From: Cephalopachus bancanus | Taxonomy: Eukaryota > Chordata > Mammalia > Primates > Tarsiidae | Reading direction: 5' to 3' | Length of the DNA: 64,000 nt | Assembly: GCA_027257055.1 (NCBI GenBank) | Contig: JAPVLO010000056.1 | Coordinates: 1,054,001-1,118,000, forward strand | Shown here: positions 1 through 9,774 of the stretch, one piece after another | Layout of the letters: the number at the start of each line of letters is the position of its first letter | Position numbering within the stretch: the stretch's first letter is position 1 | Notes under the pieces: generated by a model | The model's input: the letters and a program-made list of their open reading frames with translations, nothing else | Told to the model about the DNA's origin: nothing | Databases searched by the model: none | Program-made: the position numbers and the translations under genes

Positions 1-9
1 CTCGAACAT

Positions 10-125
10 ATTCACTGAGGCACAGAGCTATGCATTAGGAATGCAACCATGAGCAAGGAGATGTAAACCCTGCCCTCAGGGTGCTTACCGTCTAGAGGAA
101 GAGATGCTCAGGGCTGATAATGCAG
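10..125 (-). repeat. L2 LINE 3'-end fragment
   Basis: Read on the plus strand this resembles the reverse complement of the L2 3' region: a variant of 'gagca..gag', then 'ccctgccctcagggtgctta' and 'gtctagaggaagag'. It is strongly diverged, as expected for a mammal-wide repeat. A second L2-like block in the same orientation resumes near 589, so the 126-588 interval may be inserted or rearranged sequence. No coding potential. Confidence 0.5.
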
Positions 126-184
126 AAATGGAGGACACCGCACTCCCCTGTCCCCAACAGCAGTATGGTGTGTGGAGTATTAAC

Positions 185-268
185 CCATGTCTGGAATTCC
201 CTCCACAGATCTTCCTCTCGATAGAGTCCTACCTACTCATGAAACACAATGCAAAAGACCCCTCCTTC
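185..268 (+). repeat. Left arm of 84-bp inverted repeat
   Basis: This 84-nt stretch is the reverse complement of 589-672 with 5 mismatches and no gaps (about 94% identity by my manual count). The arms are separated by a 320-bp spacer. Flanking sequence on either side is unrelated between the arms. The weak frames at 104-385 (+) and 535-831 (-) share a peptide stretch only because of this duplication; neither looks like a gene. Confidence 0.88.
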
Positions 269-289
269 CTGTTGGGCACTCAGCCAGGT

Positions 290-460
290 TTTTATGGTTG
301 TCATCTCATTTCATCTTCGCAGCAATCTTTTGAAGTAGGCATTCTCATGACTATCCAGATAAGGAAACAGCCTCAGAGTCCTTAAGAATCTTTGCTTAAC
401 TGCTTAAAGTCAGGAAACAGTAATATAGACTCAAACTGAGGTTGACGGCCTTTTACGCCA
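290..460 (-). repeat. MIR SINE fragment
   Basis: Reverse-complement MIR core: 'tctcatttcatcttcgcagc', then 'agataaggaaacagcctcag', then a degraded 'cagtaatatagactcaaact'. Old tRNA-derived SINE, lying inside the spacer of the 84-bp inverted repeat. Confidence 0.55.
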
Positions 461-588
461 AGCCAATTCCTCATCACAGTGTCCTGCTTCTACCTAGTGT
501 CAGAAGCTTCACATTGAATCCAATTGTTGTTCCTTTATTGACGAATTATATTAATAATTGAGGTGCATCCAAGACACAGAGGAAGCAC

Positions 589-672
589 GAAGGAGGGGTC
601 TTTGGGATTGTGTTTCACGAGTGGGTAGGACTCTGTCGAGAGGAAGATCTGTGGAGGGAATTCCAGACATGG
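589..672 (-). repeat. Right arm of 84-bp inverted repeat
   Basis: Reverse complement of 185-268 with 5 mismatches in 84 positions. This arm sits at the start of an L2-like block whose sequence continues smoothly to about 970, so it is probably the parental copy and the left arm the inverted duplicate. Confidence 0.88.
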
Positions 673-975
673 ATACAGTGCTGCACTGGATGGTAGGAAG
701 GCCACTGAGGTCAGGAGATGGAGGGATGAAGGAGGGACAGGAAAAGAAGCTGCCAAGGTAGAGAGAAACCAGGCTGTGAAGAGGAGTCTTGACTGTTTCC
801 TTAGGAGATAAAGACCATTGGTTATGTTCATGTAGCGGCGATATAATCAGAGTTGAGAGTAAGAGCACGCCTTAGAGGCAGTACACAGAATTAGCCAGTA
901 AAAGGTGACAGAGAGAACAAGGCTGGGAGATCTTTAGGAGGCCATTGTTAGTGGTCCTGATTCTTGTGTTGTGGA
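589..975 (-). repeat. L2 LINE fragment
   Basis: Text typical of reverse-oriented L2 internal 3' sequence, for example 'ggaattccagacatgg', 'gaggtcaggagatggaggg', 'ggctgggagatctttaggag' and 'gccattgttagtggtcctg'. Heavily diverged and not coding. Confidence 0.5.
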
Positions 976-1619
976 CCTATCCTGTCAATCTGTCCGACAT
1001 GTTTCATTGGGAAGTGGCCCCAATCAGTAGTTACTAGTGCATTAGGTAGAGATATTTTCCCACATTTCTCTTGTAATTACAGACTCTTAGGCCAATTTCC
1101 GATTGTTTTCAGTTACATGAGGAGATAAATTATTATATTTACATATTAATAATAATGATGATGATTAATGTGGGGGCCACTGGGATGCATGGCTCAGACC
1201 TCTCCTCTGTACTGAAGGAATTATTTCTTCAGTTGCTGGGAGGGCTGCCAGCAGGCAGCCCTCAACACTTAGTCCCCTTTGAAAATTGTATCAGCTGAAG
1301 AAAGCTGCCTCTCTCAAGATTACACCCCTTTTCTGGGGCAGCCCATGTCCAGTGATTCAACTTTGTGGAGGCATAAATGCCTGGTTTCCTTACTTTCAAG
1401 TGGGACAACTCTGAAAGGTCCTTCGGCTTTTGAGTTTCCTTTAATGTTGGCTGAAACCTCTGTTCAAGTTGCAGTGCAGCCTACTTCTTTCTCTGCCTGA
1501 CTCTTTTTCCTTCCTTTCCCTTTTCCATGTGGGGATCCTGAAAACACTCCCTAATATAGTTTCCGCATGCACATCTCCATCTCTGCCTGCTTCTTGGAGG
1601 ACTTGTCCAGCAGCAAATG
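976..1619. other. No recognised feature
   Basis: Mostly unique sequence. A short AT-rich simple stretch with TAATAATAATGATGATGAT near 1145-1167 is the only pattern. A 73-codon frame at 1279-1500 has no recognisable similarity and no sign of splicing; I do not call it a gene. Confidence 0.5.
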
Positions 1620-1935
1620 AGAATTGTAGCTAATGCTTGTTTGTGCCTGACAGAAGTTTATACACATAGTCTTATTTCATTCTCACAGTAGCCTCGGATA
1701 ATAGATAGCCCATAGTATTACTCTACTCTTACATGGACACTGAAGAATTTTTCTATCTATAATCTTCGGTGTCCTTTCATCTGTCCAGGAAGAGGGCAGG
1801 ACAGGGGTTCCTAACTCCTCTGGATATGTTAGAAACTGAGGCCTGCAGAGAGATACTTTCCCCATGATCACAAATCAAGCAATGCTACAGAATTGTCTAA
1901 CTTTCTGCTCAATTCCACTGCATAGAGATAGTCTC
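1620..1935 (-). repeat. MIR SINE, interrupted
   Basis: Two MIR-like halves in reverse orientation: 'cttatttcattctcacagtag' territory near 1670-1690, and 'agaaactgaggcctgcagag' with 'catgatcacaaatcaagcaa' near 1830-1885. About 100 bp between 1738 and 1830 does not match the MIR and may be a small insertion. Confidence 0.45.
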
Positions 1936-2041
1936 ATTTCTTCCCATGCTTTTTAATATACTAAAATCTCAGGCAGGTTGGGCCCAGGGTTTCTCTCCCT
2001 TGGTCTGAAAGCTGAGCATTTATCAGAGAGCACCTGCCTTT

Positions 2042-2325
2042 CTTTTTTGAGTTGGAGTCTCACTCCGTTGCCCAGACTGGAGTGCAGGGGCACACTCTCG
2101 GTCACCGCAGCCTTGACCCACTGGGCTCCAGCAATCCTTCTGCTTCAACCTTCCAAGTAGCTGGAACTACAGGTGCATACTAACATGCCCGGCTAATTTG
2201 ATTTATTGTAGAGATGAGGTCTCACCAAGTTGCCCGGGCGGGTCTCGAGTCCACGGGCTCAGGCAGTCCACTCGCCTTGGCCTCCCAAAGCGCTGGCATT
2301 ACAGGCTGAGCCACCGAGCCCGGTC
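2042..2325 (-). mobile_element. Alu SINE (lineage-specific type), full dimer
   Basis: T-rich start, then 'gagttggagtctcactccgt', ending 'gagccaccgagcccggtc', i.e. a full Alu in reverse orientation. It is flanked by a 15-bp perfect target-site duplication, agagcacctgccttt, at 2027-2041 and 2326-2340, so the borders are firm. The head and B-box region differ from human Alu subfamilies. The 60-codon frame at 1978-2160 is an Alu artefact. Confidence 0.95.
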
Positions 2326-2455
2326 AGAGCACCTGCCTTTTAAACTCCCATCTAAAACTGTGGCCTAAGCCAGAACGGAAAGGAATGGCTCTTATACAAG
2401 TCAGTGCCCAGGAGGCCCTTAGCCTCAAACCCAGGGATTTTCAACTTGTTTTTTA

Positions 2456-2749
2456 TTTTTGTCTTTTGTACTTGGAGTCTCATTCTGTCACCCAAGCTGG
2501 AGTGCAGTGGCACACTCATGGCTACCACAGCTCGACCTACTGGGCGCCTGCGATCCTTCCATCTCAGCCTTCCAAGTAGCTGGAACTACAGGCGCGTGCT
2601 ACCACGCCCGGCTAATTTTTTATTATCTATTGTAGAGGCGAGGTCTTGCCGAGTTACCTGGGCTGGTCTCAAACCCGCAGGCTCAGGCAATTCACTCGCC
2701 TCAGTCTCCCAAAATGCTGGGATGACAGGCTGAGTCACCGAATCCGGTC
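2456..2749 (-). mobile_element. Alu SINE (lineage-specific type), full dimer
   Basis: Second Alu in the same orientation 130 bp after the first. It begins with a T-rich tail, reads 'ggagtctcattctgtcaccc' and ends 'gagtcaccgaatccggt'. Diverged target-site duplications are visible: tcaacttgtttttta at 2441-2455 and tcaacttattttcta at 2750-2764. Frames at 2385-2831 are shadows of this repeat. Confidence 0.93.
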
Positions 2750-2784
2750 TCAACTTATTTTCTACAGGTCTGCCTCAGGGGCTC

Positions 2785-3060
2785 TAAAGAGAAAAGAAAG
2801 AAAACAGAAAAGAATGGGGAATAGAACCTGAGAAGGAAAGAAGAAAAGAGGCTAGAGAGACAGAGGGAGAGAGAAAAAGGGGCAGGGGTGAAAAAGAAAG
2901 GGAAAGAGAGAGTGCAGTGAAGAAAGAGGGAAGAAGGAAGAAGAAGAGAGAAAAGAAGAAGATGCAGGAGGAGGAGGAAGAAGAAGAAGAAGAGATGGAA
3001 GAAAGAAGAGAATAAAAGGGAAGAGAGGAGGGAAGAGAAGAGGAGGGAAGGGAGTGAGAG
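2785..3060 (+). repeat. Polypurine (GA-rich) tract, about 275 bp
   Basis: Nearly all A or G on the plus strand, with GAAGAAGAAG, GGAGGAGGAGG and GGGAAGAGA motifs and few pyrimidine interruptions. The 203-codon frame on the minus strand (3366-2755) is a low-complexity Leu/Phe/Ser artefact of the polypyrimidine strand. Such tracts can form triplex (H-DNA) structures and are mutable. Confidence 0.92.
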
Positions 3061-3460
3061 GCTAGCCAGCCACTCTAGGAAATAAACAATGGCAACTTTC
3101 CTGCCCGTGGGGCAGTGTGTTACTCGGGACTTTGAACTCCTCGGGACAGTATGCTTTATCATCTGAAATAATAAACGCAGACCTGGTGGCCCGAGGAGCG
3201 CAGGCCGTGAGCTGGGGGTGCAGCTCTGCAATCTGCCAACAACGGGCTTGTTGGGCAGCCTGCTGTCTGTGTCGGCACAAAGGAGCCTGCCTGGGAGGGT
3301 GTCTGGGGGGCACTGGGGCCAGGAGGGCTCCCAGCTGGTGCTGAGTGAGCTTTTCAAAGTCAACAAGGTCTTCAGAGCCAGGGGGATCCTACCGTTGGTG
3401 GTAACTCTGACGCGATGTGGGCCCTGGAAGGAGTTTGGTATTTTTAGCTCTCCAGTTGCT
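3061..3460. other. Repeat-free block, candidate conserved non-coding sequence
   Basis: About 400 bp with no recognisable repeat, locally GC-rich with several CpGs ('cccgaggagcgcaggccgtg') next to AT-rich 'tatcatctgaaataataaac'. Frames in three registers (3062-3526) overlap in conflicting directions with no conserved look, so I prefer a regulatory or neutral reading. Conservation cannot be judged from one sequence. Confidence 0.3.
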
Positions 3461-3924
3461 TTGAAAAAAAAGAAAGAAACAGAGCCACAGTATGCAATTT
3501 ATTATTTTTTAGGACATAATAGCTAGCAGCTCCAAAAACATTCTGGATATGCTCCACAGCTCATCAACAAGCACATCACCAAAGAATGAGGAAGGGATAA
3601 ACACCATATGTGTCAGAGTGCTGCTGGTGGGGCGGGTGTCAAGGAACCACATCTGCCGTTGTCTCTCCTAGGAGCCGATGACAGTCACTCCCCTGTTGGG
3701 TCCTCCATAGGTCGACATCCTTCCTGTTCCTGTAAGGAAAAACATTCTGGTTTGATCAGACCCAAGTCGAAGTCCTAACTGTCTAGGCCACTAAGACGTC
3801 ATGAAAATCCCATGGGGTTGGGCGTTACTCTAGGAACTTGACCTGTCAATGTGCATGCTGTGACCTTGGACATATCAATGGTTACCAAGAGCTCAGATGA
3901 AGCTCAGAAGACTCTTTGAACTTT
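3461..3924. other. No recognised feature
   Basis: Unique-looking sequence; nothing supportable as coding, RNA or repeat. Confidence 0.4.
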
Positions 3925-4345
3925 AACATCATTTTTTATTTTATTTATTTATTTACTTATTTTATTTTAAAGATGTGGGGTTGGGTATGCAAACGTTGAA
4001 TTTAAAATTTAAAAAAAATGTAAAAATTTAAAAATTCAGGGTTGGGTACACAAACGTTGATTATGCAGGCACCCTGTTGATGAAGTGTGCCCCTCCCTCC
4101 TTTAGCAGTTTCCCTTAACTGTCAATCCTACCCCCCCGACAGTTTCCCACTACTGCCAATCCCTTTCTTATAGTATTATGATAATTGTTCAAGGTCCGCT
4201 TATGAGTGAGAACATATGGTACTCTGTTCTTTGTTTCTGTGATAGATTACTTACTTAGTATGATTGACTCTAAATCCACCCAAGTTGCTGCAAAGTCTGT
4301 ATGTTTGTCCTTCTTTATGGCTGCATAATATGGACAAAACTTCAA
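3925..4345 (-). mobile_element. L1 3'-terminal fragment (5'-truncated)
   Basis: Reverse-oriented L1 tail: an A/T-rich tail (TTTATTTATTTA), a 3' UTR with 'gggttgggtatgcaaacg', then the end of ORF2 in reverse ('tatgagtgagaacatatggt', 'ttctttatggctgcataata'). It parallels 55286-55620 of the larger L1. The 3' UTR contains an imperfect tandem copy of a roughly 20-bp unit (near 3977 and 4042). A weak target-site duplication (aactttaacatca / aacttcaaaaaca) flanks it. Confidence 0.85.
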
Positions 4346-5115
4346 AAACAAACAAAAAAAACAGCCGAGGAGAAATCCTGAGAGGCCAGATTGGTTCCAG
4401 TGGTCAACACAAAATAAACAAGATAAATGTTGAATAAATGAGTGAATAGAAGGTATTTCGGTGGGAAGTAATAGCCTGCCTTACCCCTCAAGAGTAGAGA
4501 AAATGGTACCTTCTATTGCGGGCAGCTTTGTACTCTCTAACTCACCTCAAGGGGTAAAGAAACTTTCATTTGTGGTGGTAAACAGAGGTAGGCGAGCCTG
4601 GGGCCAGGAGTTGGTGGCTGGGCAGGGGGTAGGCTGCTGTGGGCTTGGGGAATGCAGCACTCCTGTGGGGTGCCGGTCAGAAGGCATGTGTGTGAGGTAG
4701 CACTTGCCCAGTGATGGGAAGAATTCTGAACTAGGGTATGAAAGATCTGGGTTTGCCATGTACTTGCGGTGGAGACCTCGGGAAACCTCTCCCCTCGTGA
4801 AGCACAGCCCGTTCTGGTGTTAACTCCGCCCGAGTCTTCCGGCTGCAGAGCCACAGGAGGCGAGGGGCGGCCTTGCTTCACCGTCTTCAGAATGATCCCT
4901 CCCGCCCCATGACTTTTCTTGCTGTCCTTTCTCCCTCGTCCTGTACCACTCTGCCTTCTCTGCTTCCGCCTCTAAAGGGATTTGCTGACACAAAGATTGT
5001 AGGGGCCCCTCTCTGGCATCCAACTGTCAATGGTCTCTATGCTTCCAGGCTGAAGTTCAAGCCCATTCACCTGGCATTCAAGGACTCCCCGGGTCTGGTC
5101 CCTGCTTGAGTTGAG
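4346..5115. other. No recognised feature
   Basis: Unique sequence. Several overlapping frames on both strands (4461-5109) contradict each other and lack any family resemblance; none is called. Confidence 0.4.
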
Positions 5116-5128
5116 TTTCCAGTGTCAG

Positions 5129-5412
5129 GGCCAGGTGTGGTGGTTCAAGCCAGGAGGCCGAGGTAAGAGAATTGCCTAAGCTCAAGGGTTCGAGACCAAC
5201 CTGGCAAGACCTTGTCTCTACAATAAATTAAAACAATAAAAATAAAAATAAGCCAGGTGTGGTAGCATGTGCCTGTAGTCCCAGCTACTTGGAAGGCTGG
5301 GGGGGAAGGATCACCTGAGCACAGCAGGTCAAGGCTGTGGTGGCCATGAGCATGCTGCTGCACTCCAGCCTGGGCAACAGAGTGAGACTCCAACTCAAAA
5401 AAAGAAAAAAAA
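5129..5412 (+). mobile_element. Alu SINE, full dimer
   Basis: Starts 'ggccaggtgtggtggttcaa' and ends 'gagactccaactcaaaaaaa' with an A-rich tail. A perfect 13-bp target-site duplication, tttccagtgtcag, lies at 5116-5128 and 5413-5425. The left arm shows a deletion after 'ggttcaagccaggaggccga', so the usual 'cctgtaatcccagcactt' block is missing. Confidence 0.95.
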
Positions 5413-5425
5413 TTTCCAGTGTCAG

Positions 5426-6039
5426 CCCCTCTGTCTGCTCTTCTGTAAGGATCTTAAGTTCCAGAGATGTTATTGCTGGAAGGTCCCGCACTTCTCAAAT
5501 GTGTACACCTTTGTGTGCATTTTGCACACACCCTTCTAAAACTCCTCTCAAGGGTCTACTCTGTCTGGAGGCTGGAGTGTGGGGAAGGCCTCACTGAGCA
5601 AATCCCTCCCTTTGGGCCTGCAACACTCTATTTGGGCCCACTACAGCCCCACTACGACCCTCCCATGGCCTGCAACACTCTATTTGGGGAGACACATAAA
5701 AAGAATCCATGAGAACCGGGTTACGGTCACGGGAGCACTATGCTGTCACAGTTATTAGTACTTAGCAGTTCTCAGGAGATGATCAATTTGGGAATAGATC
5801 CATAAAATAGGGATAAAGATCCCTTCTTTCTATTTTACAGAACTACAGGAGGATCCAAAGAATGCAAAACATTGTATAAAACGTAAGGACTCTGAACATT
5901 TGAGGGGTTGTCATTACTATGATCTGATCCTAGAACAGAAAATAGAGATGCAGGGAGCAGAAGCAGAATTTCTTCCTTTCTTCCTCCCTCCCTTCCCCCT
6001 TCTCTCCTACTTCTTTTTTTCTTTCTTCCTGAGCATCCA
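5426..6039. other. Unique sequence with 22-bp direct repeat and CT-rich stretch
   Basis: Contains a perfect 22-bp direct repeat (5615-5636 and 5667-5688, 52-bp spacing) and a polypyrimidine run at about 5970-6030 (ttcctccctcccttccccct). No gene or known repeat recognised. Confidence 0.6.
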
Positions 6040-6235
6040 CAAAAGTGTTGAGCATTGCCTTAGGAGTCACTAAAGAACAAGACAAACAAGATCCCCCTGC
6101 CCTCATGAAGCATATTCTCTGTTAAACAAATAAAGCCAGCAAACATGATTTTATGAATGAATGAATGAGATCATGACAATAATGCAGGTGCAGCAGGGTG
6201 CACTGAGAAGAAAAGGTCTTCAGAAAAGAGACGCC
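6040..6235 (-). repeat. L2 LINE 3'-end fragment
   Basis: Reverse L2 3' end: 'aagacaaacaagatccccct', 'gccctcatgaagcatattct', 'aaacaaataaagccagcaaa', then 'gcagggtgcactgagaag'. Old and non-coding. Confidence 0.65.
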
Positions 6236-6269
6236 TCTGCCTCAGCCAGGGCTGGGTGCCTCGAGGTGT

Positions 6270-6392
6270 GAGACTTTGAGCTATGAGTCGTTTTCACCTT
6301 TCTGTCTGCTCCTCTGCCAGTTTGGGATAATGATGTCCATCTCTACAGACAGTTGTAAGGACTAAATAAAATAAAAATCCTGGTTCATGGCT
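6270..6392 (+). repeat. MIR SINE fragment
   Basis: Forward MIR right half: 'cagtttgggataatgatgtc' followed by 'agttgtaaggactaaataaa'. Diverged. Confidence 0.5.
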
Positions 6393-7249
6393 TCCAAGGC
6401 ACTGATCTCCTTGGAAAATAAATTGTTAAGCCCCTACCACCCTCAATAAATAATAAAGGGGCTTCTGCGGTTTTCTGAGGGGAAGGGACAAACACCCAGG
6501 CCTTGTATGGCACAGAAGAAGAGTCCTCTCTCGCAGCAGAAGACCCATACACACCAGGGAAACCACTTTTCTTTGAGGCTCTCTGCACAGATTTCTAGAA
6601 CTTTGCCCAGGCCCTGTGTCCTGGCTTGCTACGGTCAGCTGTGGTGGAGCCTTGATTCCCGGTTAGTTCCTGACTCTAGTTCTGACCAGAAATGGGCAAC
6701 ATGGCTGACCTGTGACCCGTCACCTTCTGTTTCTGGGTCTCTTTTTCATCTGTTAAAAAAGAGGGGGTTGAACTGAAAAATCACCCTTCAGTATCTTCTA
6801 GCATTGGGATTCTCTAAGTTTGGTCTTGGAATAATTTTTCTATAAAAATACTTTGCTCTCCAACTAATGAGCTCCAATTAGCTTTACTTATCTCTATTAA
6901 TGGAAGGGTCTGTGACGAAACATGGTGGCCTTGTATATTTTATCTTCTTGCAGAGCAGATAATGTACTTGGTGTGCTCAAGGTTATAGAAACATGACATT
7001 CCTGCCATAAGGTCTCGGCAGAAATCAGCTGGAAGAAACAGAATTGGTTCAGATGTACCAGAAGTCAAATAGACTGCATTCTACTTTGCAGCAACAGGAC
7101 TAATAGGTGGTCATGTCCAAGTGTGTCTGTGCATGTGTTTACTCTAGAATCTGGATAAAAGTTCATAGCCTTCTATACACTATTCACAGTGCAAGGCATC
7201 TCCTAGCATTCTATTCAAGGTTGGAAGTTCTCTTTAATTTTTGTCCATT
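6393..7249. other. No recognised feature
   Basis: Unique-looking sequence; short frames at 6385-6588 (-) and 6507-6776 (+) overlap each other in opposite directions and resemble no family. Confidence 0.4.
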
Positions 7250-7462
7250 TTCTTTCATGAAATATTCACTACTTCTATGCATCAAACACTGCATATACTG
7301 GTAATCCCCACAACCAACTTGGGAAATGGGTACCATTTTTCCAATTTTACAGGTTGAAGACCACTGATGTTCAGAGAGGTCCTGTACCCAGCTTAAGGTT
7401 GGGCAGACAGAAAATGAGTGAACTGTGACCTTAACTCTTGTAAGTCTAATGCCAAGGTCCGT
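7250..7462 (-). repeat. MIR SINE
   Basis: Reverse MIR: 'ccacaaccaacttgggaaat', 'ccaattttacaggttgaaga', 'gttcagagaggtcctgtacc', then a degraded 'taactcttgtaagtctaatg'. Confidence 0.7.
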
Positions 7463-8091
7463 TAAGTCTTCAACTAACACACTTCTGTGAATTGGATTCT
7501 CACTTGAGAGTGAGGTGGTAAACTTATGATCTCAGAGGCAGGCTTTATCAATCTATAAGTTTCGTCTGTGAAGTTCATGGGAGATATATTCAGCAGATTG
7601 CTAGGTCATGGTTTTATATTTTAAAGAGTAAAGGAGTCACCTGAAGTGATCTTTGCATTTAACACTTACTGAGTCTGCATTTTTCAGAATACAAGTGGTC
7701 TGGAACCATGTACTGAGAAGCAAAACACTCTTAAGGATTGGGGATAAAGTTTAGTGCATGAGTTGTCAGAGTTAACCCTCTTTGCTCCTGGGATACCCTA
7801 CACACAAATTCATAACAAAACAAACCAAAACAAAGATACCAAGTTTATTAATGACTGGGCAACACAGAGTATCCCACTGCAGAGCACTGGTAAAAGCTGT
7901 ATTGGAGAAAGTGGCCTAGGCTAAAGCAGGTCTTACCTCACATTCTGGATCTAGATTTGAGTCTACGACCTCGGATGCCTAATTCTGTCATCTTATCATA
8001 AATTACACGAAGAACAGTTGATGATGTCTCCCTGGCAATTGCTTACTGTAGGCAGACAGGAAATGGGCAACAGTCCGCCCTGGCTGGTCTG

Positions 8092-8094
<3 letters not shown>
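7463..8094. other. No recognised feature
   Basis: Unique sequence up to a GA microsatellite; no gene seen. Confidence 0.4.

Positions 8095-8140
<46 letters not shown>
8095..8140 (+). repeat. (GA)n microsatellite
   Basis: About 22 uninterrupted GA units. Length suggests it is polymorphic in the population. Confidence 0.98.
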
Positions 8141-8144
<4 letters not shown>

Positions 8145-8429
8145 TTAGGGTCTATACAGTCAGGTGGGCAATTTCTTTTCCACTGGAGAGAAATTGGTGA
8201 GGGGCAGAGACACTGAATACAAGGACAAGCTTAGATGTTCCCTCCTTCATGGGCCAAGGCTGAAGTGTGAGGTGAGGGATGACATAGACACATTCCCTCT
8301 TTTCAACATCATTCTTCACTGAGCACCAAATCTTTGCCAGACCCGGGTCAACAGAAGACTCAAAGAAGAGTTTCCAGTCTCCTGGAGGAGGTGTCAGCCA
8401 CTCCATCAATATTTGAAGATCTACTTCAC

Positions 8430-8725
8430 CAAGGCACCAGGCTGAAGAACAAAATAGATCTGGCCTCTGCTCCTATGAGGCTGGCATTCTAGATGGAGAG
8501 ACAGTCAGAAACTCTACCAAGTACTTAAGTAGAGAAATTAAAAAGTAATGAGGAATTGTGACCAGTGTCATGAAGGTACCAAGCAAAAGGCAGAGACAGT
8601 GAGTAATAATAGGAGAAACCACTCTACATAGGAGGGTCAGGGAGAGTCTCTCTGAGGAGGTAGCCTGTAAACAAATAACGCATATATTAAAAACTGGAAA
8701 TTATAATATGGTGTTGAAAATATTC
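8430..8725 (-). repeat. L2 LINE fragment
   Basis: Reverse L2 text: 'ctctgctcctatgaggctgg', 'cattctagatggagagacag', 'tcagggagagtctctctgag', 'gaggtagcctgtaaacaaat'. Non-coding. Confidence 0.65.
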
Positions 8726-8739
8726 AGGGAGCAGAGAGG

Positions 8740-8855
8740 AGGAAATGATTAACTCTATGTCTGGGGAACTTTAGACAATCGAAGCAACTTGCTCAAAGCC
8801 ATGCAGTGGGTCACAGTCAAGCTCAGACTAGAATCTGGGGCCAGAAATGTTTCTT
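8740..8855 (-). repeat. MIR SINE fragment
   Basis: Reverse MIR core: 'caacttgctcaaagccatgc', 'agtgggtcacagtcaagctc', 'agactagaatctggggcc'. Confidence 0.65.
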
Positions 8856-8869
8856 TTACTTAAAGTCTT

Positions 8870-9229
8870 TATCTCACTCCTTTTATTCTTGTGTCTTGGA
8901 TCACTTCCTTTGGATTAGATTGCCTGGTGGGAGAGAGTTGTCTTCAAAGAGCTAATCTTTATGTCTTGGAAGAAGAATCAAGGGTCATCGAAAAGAAAAC
9001 ATGTGTCATGCTACAAGTCTCTTCAAAAAAGACAATGAAACATTTAAATTACACTGTGAATTTAAGCCTCCTGCACTCCTCGCTTATCAATGTGTTTACC
9101 TAGTCCAAAGACTTGTTGTAAGATGAGAAGCTATGGAAAACACTTGGTAGATTATAAAGCGAGGTACACATGTTAGAAATGATCAGATACCTGATGCACA
9201 CACAGTGTGAAGAGTTTTACTCTTTTATC
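8870..9229. other. No recognised feature
   Basis: Unique sequence; the frame at 8891-9103 has no similarity I recognise. Confidence 0.4.
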
Positions 9230-9700
9230 TGTAGGAAATCACCATCCCCATCCCCTTTTTCCTCTGAGAATTAGAAACAAAAGTGGCTTAGCTTGGAAGT
9301 GGAGAGAGCTCCTCCAAAACGCTCTCTTCTATCCTTCTTTTATCTTTTCCAAGGACAATCGGCTGCCAGAAATGTGTCACGTTAAGCAGTCCTCTGCATT
9401 TCATGGAACATCTTATTTGGATAAAGCTTAAATTGTTACCACACCAGCCTTTGCACACTTTTTTCCCCTCCTCTCTTCCAAGAACTGCCGTTTGACAAAC
9501 TACCGATCTCTACCAAGGCAATTTCAATGCCTTTTAGACATCAGAGACCAAACGAGTGAGAAGGACTGAAAGCACCGAGGAAATTCAGGCAGAAGTTTCT
9601 TATGATTTCAGCCCACAGCTTCCTTCCTCCAGGCAGCCTTCCCAGGTCGACTAGCTGCAAATGGGGATTTACTCAATGCCAGCTGCCTAAGCATAGGAGT
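9230..9700. other. Repeat-free block, possible conserved non-coding sequence
   Basis: No repeat recognised over about 470 bp, including a stretch around 9480-9660 that keeps several CpGs and E-box like CAGCTG (9680) in otherwise AT-rich DNA. No exon-like frame. Regulatory function is only a possibility. Confidence 0.25.
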
Positions 9701-9774
9701 CATATAGCTCCGTTTGTTTCTTTTGTTCGTTCCCTCAGTCAATGACAAGGCTCTGGGCTTTAAAGTTAGCACGA

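Noticed and set aside
2755..3366. 203-codon minus-strand frame
   Set aside because: Low-complexity Leu/Phe/Ser run produced by the polypyrimidine strand; no family resemblance.
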